A stretch of DNA of 64,000 bases from positions 248,001 through 312,000 of the forward strand of contig NZ_QGMY01000008.1 of assembly GCF_003173355.1 (NCBI RefSeq), written 5' to 3'. Shown here in pieces: positions 55,253 to 64,000 of this stretch. Each line of letters opens with the position of its first letter. Position 1 is the stretch's first letter. A program made the position numbers and the translations under genes. Source of the stretch: Methanospirillum lacunae (GTDB taxonomy: Archaea; Halobacteriota; Methanomicrobia; Methanomicrobiales; Methanospirillaceae). The notes under the pieces were generated by a model. It ran no database searches. It was given only the letters and a program-made list of their open reading frames with translations, and was not told the DNA's origin.

Positions 55253-56865
55253 TGCCGGTTGTATCGCTTCCATATAAATACCTTGAACGACTCACGGGAA
55301 CTGACCGAAAGATGATCATCGAAAGACTTCCGATGATAGGTTGCGATATTGAACGTGTTCTTGAAGAACAGGTTGATGTTGAGTTCTTCCCTGACCGGGT
55401 AGATCTCTACTCAACCGAGGGTGTAGCCAGAGCCATGCGGGGATTCCTGGGTCTCGAAACAGGAGAGGAGAAATACCTGGTGGCCCCCCCGTCTCTCCAG
55501 TTTACAGTCGATGAAAATCTAAAAGATATCAGGCCGTACCTTGGATCAGCAGTTATCAGGAATATCTCTCTTGATAATGAAGCGATCATCAGCCTCATGG
55601 GAGTTCAGGAGGCACTTCACTGGGTTGTAGGAAGAGGTCGCTCAAAGGTCGCGATCGGTATTCATGATCTTGACAAGATCACCCCACCGTTCAGGTATTA
55701 TGGTGCTCCGGTAACCCGATCATTTGTTCCCCTCGATTTTTCTGAGGAGATGACACTTGCCGAGATCATGGAGAAGCATCCAAAAGGTCGGGATTATGCT
55801 CATATTGTGGCAGGTAAATCAGTTATGCCCCTGATAGAAGATGCAAAAGGTAATGTCCTCTCATTCCCGCCAATTATCAACGGTGAACTGACCCGCGTGA
55901 CCGAAAAAAGCAGGAACCTGCTCCTTGACGTAACAGGCACTGATGAGCGTGCCGTCATGACTGCAGTAAAAGTTATCACATCTGCACTCATTTCTGCAGG
56001 AGGTACCTGTGAAGCGGTGTTGGTAAACAGCAAAGCATGTCCTGATCTCTCGCCTGCCGAACGAGTTATAAGCGTAGCAGCGTGTAACAAATTAATCGGT
56101 TGTAATCTCTCTGCAAAAGAAATGGCCGAGGTACTCAAAAAAATGAGATATGGTGCCGAGGCTGCTGGATCTGACACAATCCGGGTGAACATCCCGTGCT
56201 ATAGGGCCGATATCATGCATGACTGGGATGTCTTTGAAGATGTTGCAATTGGGTTTGGGTTTGATAACCTTGACACTGTGCTTCCACGTGCACCAACTCT
56301 CGGGTGTGAGCACCCTGTCATGGTTCGATCCGGTCTCCTTCGTGAGATTTGCTGTGGTCTTGGATATCAGGAGGTGATGCCATTTACGCTCTCCAGTGAT
56401 ACAGTGATGTATATAAATATGCAGCGGTCTGCACACCCCGGAGTCCTTCGTGTTCTTCACCCAATAAGTGAGGATCAGACTCTTGTCAGGACTGATATCC
56501 TTCCATTGCTCCTTGATCTTTTCAGGATCAATAAACGTCGAGAACTTCCTCAAAAGATTTTCCATGTTGGTGATGTTGTCAGAGAATTGAAAACCGGGCA
56601 AAAAATTGCTCTCTCTTCGACACATCCAGGAGCGGATTTCTCTGAGGCTTATGCAACAGCTGATGCAGTCTGTCGTGAGATGGGACTTGTATATGAAGTG
56701 ATTGAAAGTTCAGATCCGGCATTCATCGAAGGCAGGCGTGCTGACATTGTAGTTGATGGAAAGGTAATTGGTATATTTGGTGAGATCCATCCCGCAGTGC
56801 TCAGTGCTTTTGACATTGATCAACCAGTCTCTGCAATAGAGATTGATCTGACCCTTCTCCCCTGA
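55252..56865 (+). CDS. pheT: Phenylalanyl-tRNA synthetase beta subunit, archaeal type
   Basis: 537 residues, shorter than bacterial PheT (about 800) because it lacks the OB-fold and anticodon-binding extensions, as in archaea. Visible are the B3/B4 editing region ([38 protein letters not shown]), B5 and the catalytic-like domain ([20 protein letters not shown]) and [11 protein letters not shown]. Forms the (alpha-beta)2 enzyme with PheS. Starts in the pheS stop codon. Confidence 0.96.
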   Translation: MPVVSLPYKYLERLTGTDRKMIIERLPMIGCDIERVLEEQVDVEFFPDRVDLYSTEGVARAMRGFLGLETGEEKYLVAPPSLQFTVDENLKDIRPYLGSAVIRNISLDNEAIISLMGVQEALHWVVGRGRSKVAIGIHDLDKITPPFRYYGAPVTRSFVPLDFSEEMTLAEIMEKHPKGRDYAHIVAGKSVMPLIEDAKGNVLSFPPIINGELTRVTEKSRNLLLDVTGTDERAVMTAVKVITSALISAGGTCEAVLVNSKACPDLSPAERVISVAACNKLIGCNLSAKEMAEVLKKMRYGAEAAGSDTIRVNIPCYRADIMHDWDVFEDVAIGFGFDNLDTVLPRAPTLGCEHPVMVRSGLLREICCGLGYQEVMPFTLSSDTVMYINMQRSAHPGVLRVLHPISEDQTLVRTDILPLLLDLFRINKRRELPQKIFHVGDVVRELKTGQKIALSSTHPGADFSEAYATADAVCREMGLVYEVIESSDPAFIEGRRADIVVDGKVIGIFGEIHPAVLSAFDIDQPVSAIEIDLTLLP

Positions 56866-56945
56866 GCTCTTTTTTCAGAATCTGCAAACAGGTTCGAAAT
56901 GTTCAACCGCTCTCCCGACTTACGAGTTGGTACCACCGAAGTCTT

Positions 56946-57416
56946 ATGCAGAAACGATTGAGCATCCTGGTTTCAGGCAGAGTTCAGGGAGTTGGCTACC
57001 GGGGATATGCACGACTTATCGCCAACCGGTACTGTGTAACCGGATATGCATCGAATGAGCCTGATGGCCGGGTATCTATTATCGCAGAAGGGGATGAATT
57101 GGCGCTTGATCAGTTTGTAACTGATTTGTATGCTAAGGATGAGCCCCTGATTGAGGTTCAATCTATCGAGGTCTCTGAATTGCCCTATGTTGGAGAATTT
57201 GCACACTTTGAACCGCATTTTGGGGACTTTCAGAAAGAGATGTTTGTTAGATCAGAACTTGCACTTGAGTACATGCGTGAGATGCTTAAACTTCAGAAAC
57301 GGTCCCTGAAGACTCAAACTGATATGCTCGATGCACTCCGGGATATGAAGAAAGAGTCAAAGAAACGTCGTGAAGTTCTAGAACGAATGATCGAAGCGAT
57401 TCATTCACAAGGGTAA
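56946..57416 (+). CDS. acyP: Acylphosphatase with C-terminal coiled coil
   Basis: 156 residues. Residues 1-90 are acylphosphatase with Arg19 (QGVGYRG) and Asn37 (YASNEPDGRV), the catalytic pair. Residues 95-155 form a charged helical or coiled-coil tail (MLKLQKRSLKTQTDMLDALR) that typical 90-100-residue enzymes lack. The tail suggests oligomerisation or a partner. The unknown gene at 57424 follows after 7 bp. Confidence 0.9.
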   Translation: MQKRLSILVSGRVQGVGYRGYARLIANRYCVTGYASNEPDGRVSIIAEGDELALDQFVTDLYAKDEPLIEVQSIEVSELPYVGEFAHFEPHFGDFQKEMFVRSELALEYMREMLKLQKRSLKTQTDMLDALRDMKKESKKRREVLERMIEAIHSQG

Positions 57417-57423
57417 TGAATAT

Positions 57424-57783
57424 ATGGTAATTCAAGATTCTCCGGCTGGACTTGAAGTCGGAAAAAAAGTGGATATCAGGGTTCTGGAAGCGATTGCCAG
57501 AAAGGGAGATGTATCTATCATCCTCTACTTTGAAGAGGACCTAGTAAAAACTTCTTCCTATGCAGAAGATTTGAAAAAGTATGGTCAATTACCTGATGAT
57601 GAACGGCCGTTTATTGAACTTGTTTCTTTCATGTCATTTCAACGTGAGATGAGCCCGTGCTTTAATGATGCTCTGACTACGGTTCCTCTGATTATTACAA
57701 TCTACTCAAATTCAGAAGAGTATAATGGAAAACCAGTAATAAAAGGAATCCTTCCATTTCTGGATGAGATGGATGCCCCCTAA
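57424..57783 (+). CDS. Hypothetical protein cotranscribed with acylphosphatase
   Basis: 119 residues, acidic, soluble. Visible segments are VRVLEAIARKGDVSIILYF-like alpha/beta and YNGKPVIKGILPFLDEM at the end. A single Cys sits in REMSPCFND. No family recognised. ATG lies 7 bp after the previous stop, preceded by AAGGGTAATGAAT. Short compact fold likely. Confidence 0.65.
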   Translation: MVIQDSPAGLEVGKKVDIRVLEAIARKGDVSIILYFEEDLVKTSSYAEDLKKYGQLPDDERPFIELVSFMSFQREMSPCFNDALTTVPLIITIYSNSEEYNGKPVIKGILPFLDEMDAP

Positions 57784-57932
57784 TATTTTATATATTAAAC
57801 TAAATGTTGCGATATATCAGTGGGATCATATCGACCACAAAAAAAGATCTCATGAGTTTGTCTACCTGGTGTTTATCTATTCTCTGAAATAAGGAATGAA
57901 TATATCTTTACAAAAACCACAAAAAGAGTAAT

Positions 57933-58508
57933 ATGGTAGGGTTGAAGTCAAGGGGTATCGGGGATATCCATCAGCAATTTAGATCACTTCAGGCTATTGT
58001 TGATCATATCCGATCTCAGGAGATGTTTCTTCAGGTTCTTGATCGTGAAGATGCAATTCCTGATATGGCAAAACGTCTCTCCCGTGAGGCAATTACTGGA
58101 GAATTGAAATCTAATAAGCGTCTCTTCCTTGATTTTTTTTACAATATGATCGCTTTATCTGGAGAAAGTGATCGAATTCAGGATGTTGAGTTTAAATATG
58201 TGGTGATTGGTGAAGACCTACTCGAGATTGACCGGTGCCGACTCTGGTATGATGAACTAGAACTTCAGATGCCGTTTGAAATAGGAGAAAAGTTTGGCAG
58301 GGCTGTCCTTGGGGATCAGATGAGTAATGTGGTTGAGACCATCACTGAGTTTTATAAAAAAGCTGAAGCAAGATTTGATAGGGAACTGGATGGAAATCTT
58401 GAACGCTGTTCTCTTCTTGTTCTTGAGGAACATTATCCCCAGTCTGCTTACCATATCACTGTCAGGCTTCCTGCAACAATCCTCAACGATTACCCTGTTT
58501 CAATATAA
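57933..58508 (+). CDS. Hypothetical protein, 191 residues
   Basis: Acidic, mainly helical at the N-terminus (QQFRSLQAIVDHIRSQEMFLQVLD) with an alpha/beta middle (DVEFKYVVIGEDLLEIDRC) and FYKKAEARFDRELDGNLERC coil. No family, signal peptide or membrane segment recognised. Converges on the response-regulator gene at 58515, 6 bp apart. Confidence 0.65.
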   Translation: MVGLKSRGIGDIHQQFRSLQAIVDHIRSQEMFLQVLDREDAIPDMAKRLSREAITGELKSNKRLFLDFFYNMIALSGESDRIQDVEFKYVVIGEDLLEIDRCRLWYDELELQMPFEIGEKFGRAVLGDQMSNVVETITEFYKKAEARFDRELDGNLERCSLLVLEEHYPQSAYHITVRLPATILNDYPVSI

Positions 58509-58514
58509 TTTGGG

Positions 58515-59540
58515 TTACCTAACTGCCTTTTTTTCCGCATCAGGATATGATATTCCTCTGAGTTCCCTGATCTTTTTCATGACTTCTGTTGTATATAGTG
58601 AGATTCGCCTGAGTCGGTACGTATCTTCAGTCGATGCCAGGAATCTGATCTCACGAAGACGGGAGTCAGCGTCATCAAGGAGGGTATTTACGATATCCCC
58701 TCCGGCCCCTCCACCAGTTGGTTCGGGAATAATTACAGAAGATATAAATTGAAGGTTTCCTTTGTCCATGAGGGGAATCATGTCGATCCTCACCCGTTTG
58801 ACAGCCTCATGAACATTCAACGGCCCGTTCGCAGCAAATCCCTTTCCTTCCTTAAAGCGATCCTTTCCTGAAATCCATATTCTTTTAACCAGATCAGGGA
58901 GTTCTTCGATTGTTCGGGGTATTGTATTCTGATGTTCTTGTCTCAAAAAGGATTTGCAGGCATTATTCATAAAAATAATCACTCCGGCTGTTGTGAAGAG
59001 CATGACCGGATGTGGGATTGATTGTATTGCAAGGATGGAAAGACGATAGTCTCCTGCTTTGAGTGACGATACTACCGGCGATTGCCGTGTTGGTTGTGTC
59101 TCCCGCTCTGGTTGAGTCTCTTCTACAGGCTCAGGAGGATGAACCGGACGTTGAGTGGTGGTTTGGTAGAGCTTGTGTTTATGGGCCACCATCTCAATGT
59201 TACTGTAAAGTTCCCGTTCCTTAAACGGTTTGATCAGATACCCAAATGGTCCAGATTCAACCGCGCGCTTGATAGTATCATCATCTGAATGTGCGGTCAG
59301 ATATATGCTTGGTATATTATATTGTTGGTAGATCCTTTTCGCAGTCTCGATACCATCAATGTCCCCCTGAATTGTAATATCCATCAGGATGATATCTGGT
59401 TGTTTTTCTCTTGCAAGGGTTATGGCTTCATCTCCGTCAAATGCACTCCCAACAACCTCGTATCCGAGCTCCTTAAGTGTCTTTTCAAGGAGTACTGAAG
59501 TAACTGCTTCATCCTCGACAATGAGAATACGCCGTTTCAT
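58515..59540 (-). CDS. Response regulator with PAS-like domain
   Basis: 341 residues. Receiver (3-120) with Asp54 (ILMDITIQGDIDG) and Lys in YLIKPF. A linker rich in Pro, Glu, Gln (TTQRPVHPPEPVEETQPERE) precedes a PAS-like domain (170-285, HPVMLFTTAGVIIFMNNACK) and a helical tail. No DNA-binding output. Start overlaps the stop of the upstream kinase by 4 nt, making the pair a cotranscribed two-component unit. Confidence 0.9.
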   Translation of the reverse strand: MKRRILIVEDEAVTSVLLEKTLKELGYEVVGSAFDGDEAITLAREKQPDIILMDITIQGDIDGIETAKRIYQQYNIPSIYLTAHSDDDTIKRAVESGPFGYLIKPFKERELYSNIEMVAHKHKLYQTTTQRPVHPPEPVEETQPERETQPTRQSPVVSSLKAGDYRLSILAIQSIPHPVMLFTTAGVIIFMNNACKSFLRQEHQNTIPRTIEELPDLVKRIWISGKDRFKEGKGFAANGPLNVHEAVKRVRIDMIPLMDKGNLQFISSVIIPEPTGGGAGGDIVNTLLDDADSRLREIRFLASTEDTYRLRRISLYTTEVMKKIRELRGISYPDAEKKAVR

Positions 59541-61831
59541 AGGTGCACCCGTTCTCCGGGATTTTCACTAAATACTATTTCTATCGTTGTTCCCGGTCCT
59601 TTTATTCGAGTTATCTCTCCTCTAAGCTGGTGAGTGAGCCGGGAAATAAGTTCAGTCCCAAGTGAGGTCCCGGTTGAACTCTTCTCTTCAGTTATTCCGC
59701 GTCCGTTGTCTGATACTATCATGTGATAAAAATGGTTCTGATGGGTGAAGCTCACCTTGATCTCCCCGTTTCCCCCTGGTTCAAAGGCATATTTGACGGC
59801 ATTGGTTATCAATTCATTTAGTATAAGTCCACAAGGAATACACCGTTCAATGTCGAGAACGATGTCTGGATCGATATCGGTGATATATCTGACTGAAACA
59901 TTAGCCCCAACATATTCCTGTTTCAGGTGATTAATGAGATTTCCCACGTATTCATTAACATTGATTCTTCCGATATCACGAGAACTGTAAAGGAGTTCAT
60001 GGATTGAAGCCATTGCAAAGACCTGGTTTCGGCAATCCTGCAAAATCTCACTTGTCACTGGATCTGTTGTTCTCATTCCCTGAAGTTTGAGAATTCCAGA
60101 AATAATCTGGAGATTGTTCTTTACCCGGTGGTGAATTTCTTTTAACAGAAGTTCTTTCTCATGGAGGGAGGTAATGATTTGTTCCTCATCACGGATCCTG
60201 CTGGTTACATCACTGTATATCAGGAAGATCTCGCGAGCATTGCCGACATGAGTGTTTGAGAGGTAAATTTCCCTCCATTTATTTCCTGATGGTGTTTCTA
60301 TCAGAATCCTTGACAGACTTTGAGGTGTTCCGGTTGTAATCAGGTTGTTGAGGGCTGTACTGAGTTCCTCAGGGATTACAGGGCCGAAGTAATCTTGAAA
60401 TGTTTTGCCTAGCAACTTTTCCTTCTTCTTATCCTCCAGATTTTCAGCTGCTCTATTCATCTCTATTAGGATGAACCTGCTATCACCGTCATGGTCAAGA
60501 AAGATTGCGCAACCTGCATTCATATTTGAAAAAAGCATGTTCAGGCGGTTCTGACTCACTTTAACCTGGTCATCAAGGACCTTTTGACGGGTAATATCTA
60601 TGATAAATCCTTCAAGGCCGATTACATCCCCGTTCTCGTTTAAAACACCTACTCCCTGCTCCCAGACCCATTTAAATTTCATGGTGTTGGTGAAGATACG
60701 ATATGTCAGTTTGAACTGGGCATGCCTTTCTACAGCCCGCCTGATAACCTCCATGATCCGGGGACGATCATCAGGGTGAATAAGCGAGGTATAAGTTGGG
60801 TTCTGGTTCTGAACTAAATCTGTCGAATGATAACCTGTAAGAAAGAGACTTCCTTCACTAACATATTCCATTGTCCGGTCATTATCAAAACTACACTTGT
60901 ACACCATTCCTGGTAGGTTTTCGATGAGAGTATTGACCATTCGTTCACTCTCGACCAGTGCGTCCTCAGCAAGCCGGTCTGAAATATGACCTGCTATCTG
61001 AACGACTATTCCCTGAAGAAACCTCTGGAGAGGAGGGGATAATTCCCGGTCATCTTCAAATGAAGCGATATGTATGAGGCCTATTGGTTTGCTATGATGG
61101 GTGAGTGAGATTACAGCATCTGAATGTATCTTCTCGGTTGTTTCAAGGATGTGTGAATACTCATGGATAGTCTGACTGTTTCTGAAGACTGAGTCGGTTC
61201 CCCGGAGTAATGATAAAAAGAGAGGGATTAGATGAGCCTGTATCACGTGATCACTATATTCTGAAGAGAATCCCTCTGTCATTGCAAGCGAGAGGTGATC
61301 CTGCTCATCCACCAGGTAGATAGCTGCTGCATCAAGGTATGAGGTAGCGATGGCTGCTTGAAGACAATGCTTTAAAATATCCTCGATTTTCTTTGAGTTT
61401 GCACTGGCTATGGCGAGATCCCGCTGGGCACGTAGGTTCTTCTCTGCTCTGACAAGTTCAACTGATGTGTTAACCTTATGAGCCAGTTCGGTAAAGGAGA
61501 CATGCGGGCTGTTTTCCTTTTGTACATAAAAATTTGCCCCTCTGTTTAGTGCTTCGACTGCAACCGATTCACGTTCTCTGACCGTAAAGAGCACAAATGG
61601 AATTTGGGGGTCTTTCTCTCTGATCCTTCTGAGTAACTCAAGGCCATCCATTCCGGGCATAGCATAATCTGAAATAATTGCATCGTATCTTCGTAATTTC
61701 AGTTGTTTCAGCGCTTCTTCACCTGAATCAATAACATCAACAGAGAATCCGAACTTTTTCTCAAGGATTTGTCGCCCGAGGTCGAGGAGAACAGACTCGT
61801 CATCGACCAAAAGAACTTTTGTCATATCCAC
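59537..61831 (-). CDS. Receiver-GAF-PAS-PAS histidine kinase (HisKA_2/HWE type)
   Basis: 764 residues, cytoplasmic. Receiver (1-125) with Asp55 (IISDYAMPGMDG), GAF-like domain (about 140-290), PAS (300-420), PAS (430-550), then HisKA_2 phosphoacceptor EIHHRVKNNLQIISG and HATPase with LNELITNAVKYAF and DNGRGI. This kinase type often pairs with short receivers such as the next gene. Ligand unknown. Confidence 0.92.
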   Translation of the reverse strand: MDMTKVLLVDDESVLLDLGRQILEKKFGFSVDVIDSGEEALKQLKLRRYDAIISDYAMPGMDGLELLRRIREKDPQIPFVLFTVRERESVAVEALNRGANFYVQKENSPHVSFTELAHKVNTSVELVRAEKNLRAQRDLAIASANSKKIEDILKHCLQAAIATSYLDAAAIYLVDEQDHLSLAMTEGFSSEYSDHVIQAHLIPLFLSLLRGTDSVFRNSQTIHEYSHILETTEKIHSDAVISLTHHSKPIGLIHIASFEDDRELSPPLQRFLQGIVVQIAGHISDRLAEDALVESERMVNTLIENLPGMVYKCSFDNDRTMEYVSEGSLFLTGYHSTDLVQNQNPTYTSLIHPDDRPRIMEVIRRAVERHAQFKLTYRIFTNTMKFKWVWEQGVGVLNENGDVIGLEGFIIDITRQKVLDDQVKVSQNRLNMLFSNMNAGCAIFLDHDGDSRFILIEMNRAAENLEDKKKEKLLGKTFQDYFGPVIPEELSTALNNLITTGTPQSLSRILIETPSGNKWREIYLSNTHVGNAREIFLIYSDVTSRIRDEEQIITSLHEKELLLKEIHHRVKNNLQIISGILKLQGMRTTDPVTSEILQDCRNQVFAMASIHELLYSSRDIGRINVNEYVGNLINHLKQEYVGANVSVRYITDIDPDIVLDIERCIPCGLILNELITNAVKYAFEPGGNGEIKVSFTHQNHFYHMIVSDNGRGITEEKSSTGTSLGTELISRLTHQLRGEITRIKGPGTTIEIVFSENPGERVHL

Positions 61832-61929
61832 TCACCCAACATGGTCCCTCTGTTGATCTCAGCACGAGAGTGAATAATCGTTGGGATCTTTGTTTAGGCC
61901 AGGTCTTTCATAATACTCGGTTATGGTTA

Positions 61930-63321
61930 TTATCCGACAATTTCACGAGCGATAGAACAGAAGAGTGACAAGGGTCCGGCTATGATGAATTTTCTTGATA
62001 TCTCAACTGGAATGATTTCACCATCATGTCTTCGATGAACAGATCTGACCCTGAAGGTTTCTTCTTCCTCTCTCTGAATCTCCCACATCGTCTGCCAGAT
62101 TTCTGTGCTGATCTCTGGATTAATGTCAAAGACAGTGATCTGCTGAATCTCCTCAAGTGAATATCCAAGCAATTTACATGCGGTCTCATTTGCCCGATAC
62201 ACTGCTCCAGTGCGATCAAAAAGGAGTATTGAGTCGGATGCCTGGTCAAAGACAAACCTGATGATTAAAAGTTCTCTTTCCAGCTTTTCCCGTCGCGTCA
62301 TCTCTGCCATCAGGTCCTGATTTGCTGCCCTCATTTCCCGTGTTCTCTGTTTAATTACAGCTTCGAAGTTGGCATGGTAGATCTGCAGTTGTTCTTCAAG
62401 GTGTTTGCGCTCTGAAATGTCTGTACCAATTGCCTGGATACTTCCAAGTATTCCATCACTTGTGAATATCCCCCTGTACTGCCACTCTTCCCATGCTACC
62501 ATCCCGTCAGCCTGTATCGTTTTAAATGCAATCTTTGCAATCGAGTTTTTTGGTGTCAGATCAGCTCGTAGCCTTGTGAGTCTCTCAAGATCTTCATGTG
62601 AGATAACGGGTTCATAGGGGAATCCTACTAGTTCATTCCTTTCTCTCTCCATCCTCCTGCAGAACGCATTATTGACATAGGTGAGTATTCCGTCAGGACG
62701 TGATCTGAAGATGAACTCGTTCTGGTCTGCTGATAGGGTTTCAGCCTCTTTTCTATAGATTTCAGCCTGGTGGAGAGCTTCTTTCATTCTTGTCTCATCC
62801 TTGAGGATGATTGCACATCCAGGACGCCCGTCATCACAGACCACGGGAATAATCGATATATCAAGCCACCGGTCAATACTTCTGACCCTTATGGTGAGAT
62901 CAAGGTTGTCTTTCTGCCCCTGAACTGCTCGTTTGACTCTGAAGATCATATCGTTTTGCATGAGAAGGCTCAAACTGGGATCAGTGATCTGTTTACCTGT
63001 AGGATCGTCAGATAATCCGATGATCTCACAAAAACCGTTTCTGATAGCTCCCACGACCATCCGGCAGGTGATGAGAATGTAGGGATCACGTGTGCACACA
63101 GCAAGGGCTGAAGAGGGAATCCTATTTGAAAGATGGTATACTTTGGCTGTGCTCACAATCCGAAGATCTACTTCTCCTTTCATCTGCAGTCCGTCGAGGT
63201 ACTTAGCCACCGTTGTCCGGTGTATCCCAAGCACCTGCGAGATGTCGGTAATGGACATTCCACGTGGATGCTCTGCGAGTTGTTCCTTGATTCGCCTGAG
63301 TTCTTCAAGATCTCCGATCAT
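61930..63321 (-). CDS. HTH regulator with three PAS domains
   Basis: 463 residues. N-terminal helix-turn-helix (10-55: SITDISQVLGIHRTTVAKYL) with a winged continuation KGEVDLRIVSTAKVYHL. Then PAS-like (75-185), PAS (195-310), coiled coil, PAS (340-460). No kinase or receiver. The sensor-plus-HTH arrangement suggests a one-component transcription regulator. Divergent from acs with 349 bp between, so acs is a candidate target. Confidence 0.88.
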   Translation of the reverse strand: MIGDLEELRRIKEQLAEHPRGMSITDISQVLGIHRTTVAKYLDGLQMKGEVDLRIVSTAKVYHLSNRIPSSALAVCTRDPYILITCRMVVGAIRNGFCEIIGLSDDPTGKQITDPSLSLLMQNDMIFRVKRAVQGQKDNLDLTIRVRSIDRWLDISIIPVVCDDGRPGCAIILKDETRMKEALHQAEIYRKEAETLSADQNEFIFRSRPDGILTYVNNAFCRRMERERNELVGFPYEPVISHEDLERLTRLRADLTPKNSIAKIAFKTIQADGMVAWEEWQYRGIFTSDGILGSIQAIGTDISERKHLEEQLQIYHANFEAVIKQRTREMRAANQDLMAEMTRREKLERELLIIRFVFDQASDSILLFDRTGAVYRANETACKLLGYSLEEIQQITVFDINPEISTEIWQTMWEIQREEEETFRVRSVHRRHDGEIIPVEISRKFIIAGPLSLFCSIAREIVG

Positions 63322-63670
63322 CTTCCCTTCACCTCAATCAAATGTCCTTCTCATATGTCGTACATATTATACTATCATATTACTAATTAAACTGAAGTGA
63401 TCCATCTATTAGGTTTGACTCTCTTTTTGGAATTAAATTTTTGGGCCAATTGGCTCTCTAATTTATAAAAAGGATGAATTTCTGTCGAATAATTTCATTA
63501 CAAATATGTACGACAGATGCAACTCATTAAATATGGGGGTGTATAACTCCTGATCAGATGCTGCGTACACCTCAAATGGTGTACGTGGATCACCCTGTCC
63601 TTTGGTTGTACCAGACTTTGGTCAGAACAACAGGGACATTCTTAACGATTAATCATGAAGGAGACATGTC
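63322..63670 (+). promoter_or_regulatory. Divergent promoter and structured leader of acetyl-CoA synthetase
   Basis: Holds TTAAATAT (63526-63533, TATA candidate for acs) and AATTTATAAAAAG near 63460. About 25 nt after the first lies a perfect 8-bp inverted repeat, CGTACACC (63564-63571), loop TCAAAT, GGTGTACG (63578-63585). Further downstream CCCTGT and ACAGGG-like arms repeat the pattern. A 43-codon ORF (63558-63692) starts near the predicted TSS and overlaps the acs start out of frame. It is not called a gene. Confidence 0.5.
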
Positions 63671-64000
63671 ATGGCTGAAGACTTTGAAGTAAAGCTTGAG
63701 AAGAAAGCCTACATTCCTGCCCCTCACTACCTTGCAAATTCTGCGCTGGGTAATTACAAAGAGGCTTATAACAAGTTCACATCAGATCCGGATGGATTCT
63801 GGGATGAAAAAGCACGTGAACTGAAATGGATGCGCCCGTGGGAGAAGGTTAGGGAATGGAATCATCCGTATGCCCGCTGGTTTACTAGTGCCAAGCTGAA
63901 CATCACCGAGAACTGCCTGGATCGTCATGTGAACAATGGACGACGTAACAAACTCGCCATCATCTGGAGAGGTGAAGATGGAAGAGAAGAAGTCCTGACG
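63671..64000 (+). CDS. acs: Acetyl-CoA synthetase (AMP-forming), 3' end outside the window
   Basis: Activates acetate to acetyl-CoA, needed for carbon assimilation in many methanogens. Only the first 110 residues are present: SDPDGFWDEKARELKWMRPW and ITENCLDRHVNNGRRNKLAI are diagnostic of the acetyl-CoA synthetase N-terminal domain. ATG at 63671 follows AAGGAGA with a 6-nt gap. The adenylation domain lies beyond the window. Confidence 0.95.
   Translation, partial: MAEDFEVKLEKKAYIPAPHYLANSALGNYKEAYNKFTSDPDGFWDEKARELKWMRPWEKVREWNHPYARWFTSAKLNITENCLDRHVNNGRRNKLAIIWRGEDGREEVLT

Noticed and set aside
1-64000. tRNA, rRNA, CRISPR arrays and intact insertion sequences
   Set aside because: Scanned the gaps by eye; no cloverleaf, direct-repeat array or transposase with terminal repeats was recognised.

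Overview
The window reads as chromosomal DNA of a hydrogenotrophic methanogenic archaeon of the order Methanomicrobiales, most like Methanospirillum. This assignment is inference from gene content. The supporting genes are a six-subunit Ech-type [NiFe] hydrogenase operon, archaeal-type PheRS (alpha subunit with N-terminal winged helices) and TrpRS, a double-length archaeal tRNA-splicing endonuclease, an archaeal-style diadenylate cyclase domain, TATA-box promoters, and a very high density of receiver/PAS/histidine-kinase proteins. I found no rRNA or tRNA gene, no CRISPR array and no intact insertion sequence.

Layout. 1-2465: 3' part of a receiver-PAS histidine kinase. 2474-8899 (minus): complete trpEGDCFBA operon in which consecutive genes overlap or touch; trpF seems to start at AUA, and TGTACA boxes surround the trpE TATA box. 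9433-12926: glycosyltransferase, aldehyde dehydrogenase and endonuclease IV. 13171-16885: two surface or membrane proteins, a beta-helix/PEGA protein and a TPR-TM-diadenylate cyclase protein. 17107-25350: LemA, a Cache-type kinase, an RRM protein, small enzymes, a MarR regulator, and a receiver-PAS protein followed directly by an HNH protein. 25387-35865: CstA, an MBL hydrolase, a 1338-residue hybrid kinase, an ornithine cyclodeaminase-family enzyme, DedA, a DUF362 ferredoxin-like protein and a second RRM protein. 36265-43890: an AEC transporter, a MarR-methyltransferase fusion with twin palindromic operators, a second DUF362 protein, two frameshifted genes (GrpB family; secreted Cys-rich protein), small membrane ORFs and an orphan DNA methyltransferase. 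43921-49015 (minus): echABCDEF. 49126-56865: MFS exporter, endA, trpS, pheS-pheT. 56946-63321: acylphosphatase with a coiled-coil tail, two unknown genes, a two-gene signalling unit and an HTH-PAS regulator. 63671-end: start of acetyl-CoA synthetase.

The most striking observation is the pheST leader (53617-53825). It has a 19-codon ORF with six Phe codons (three TTC, then TTT TTT and TTT), a strong hairpin starting at its stop codon, a second ORF with its own Shine-Dalgarno site, and a 9-bp hairpin that hides the pheS Shine-Dalgarno site and lies inside that second ORF. This looks like ribosome-mediated, phenylalanine-responsive control of an archaeal aminoacyl-tRNA synthetase operon. The trpE leader has a weaker parallel: a short near-leaderless ORF with one Trp codon whose stop overlaps the trpE GTG start.

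The coordinates and motifs are read from the sequence. Functions follow from protein-family knowledge, and the regulatory models are inference. No database search, folding or alignment program was run.
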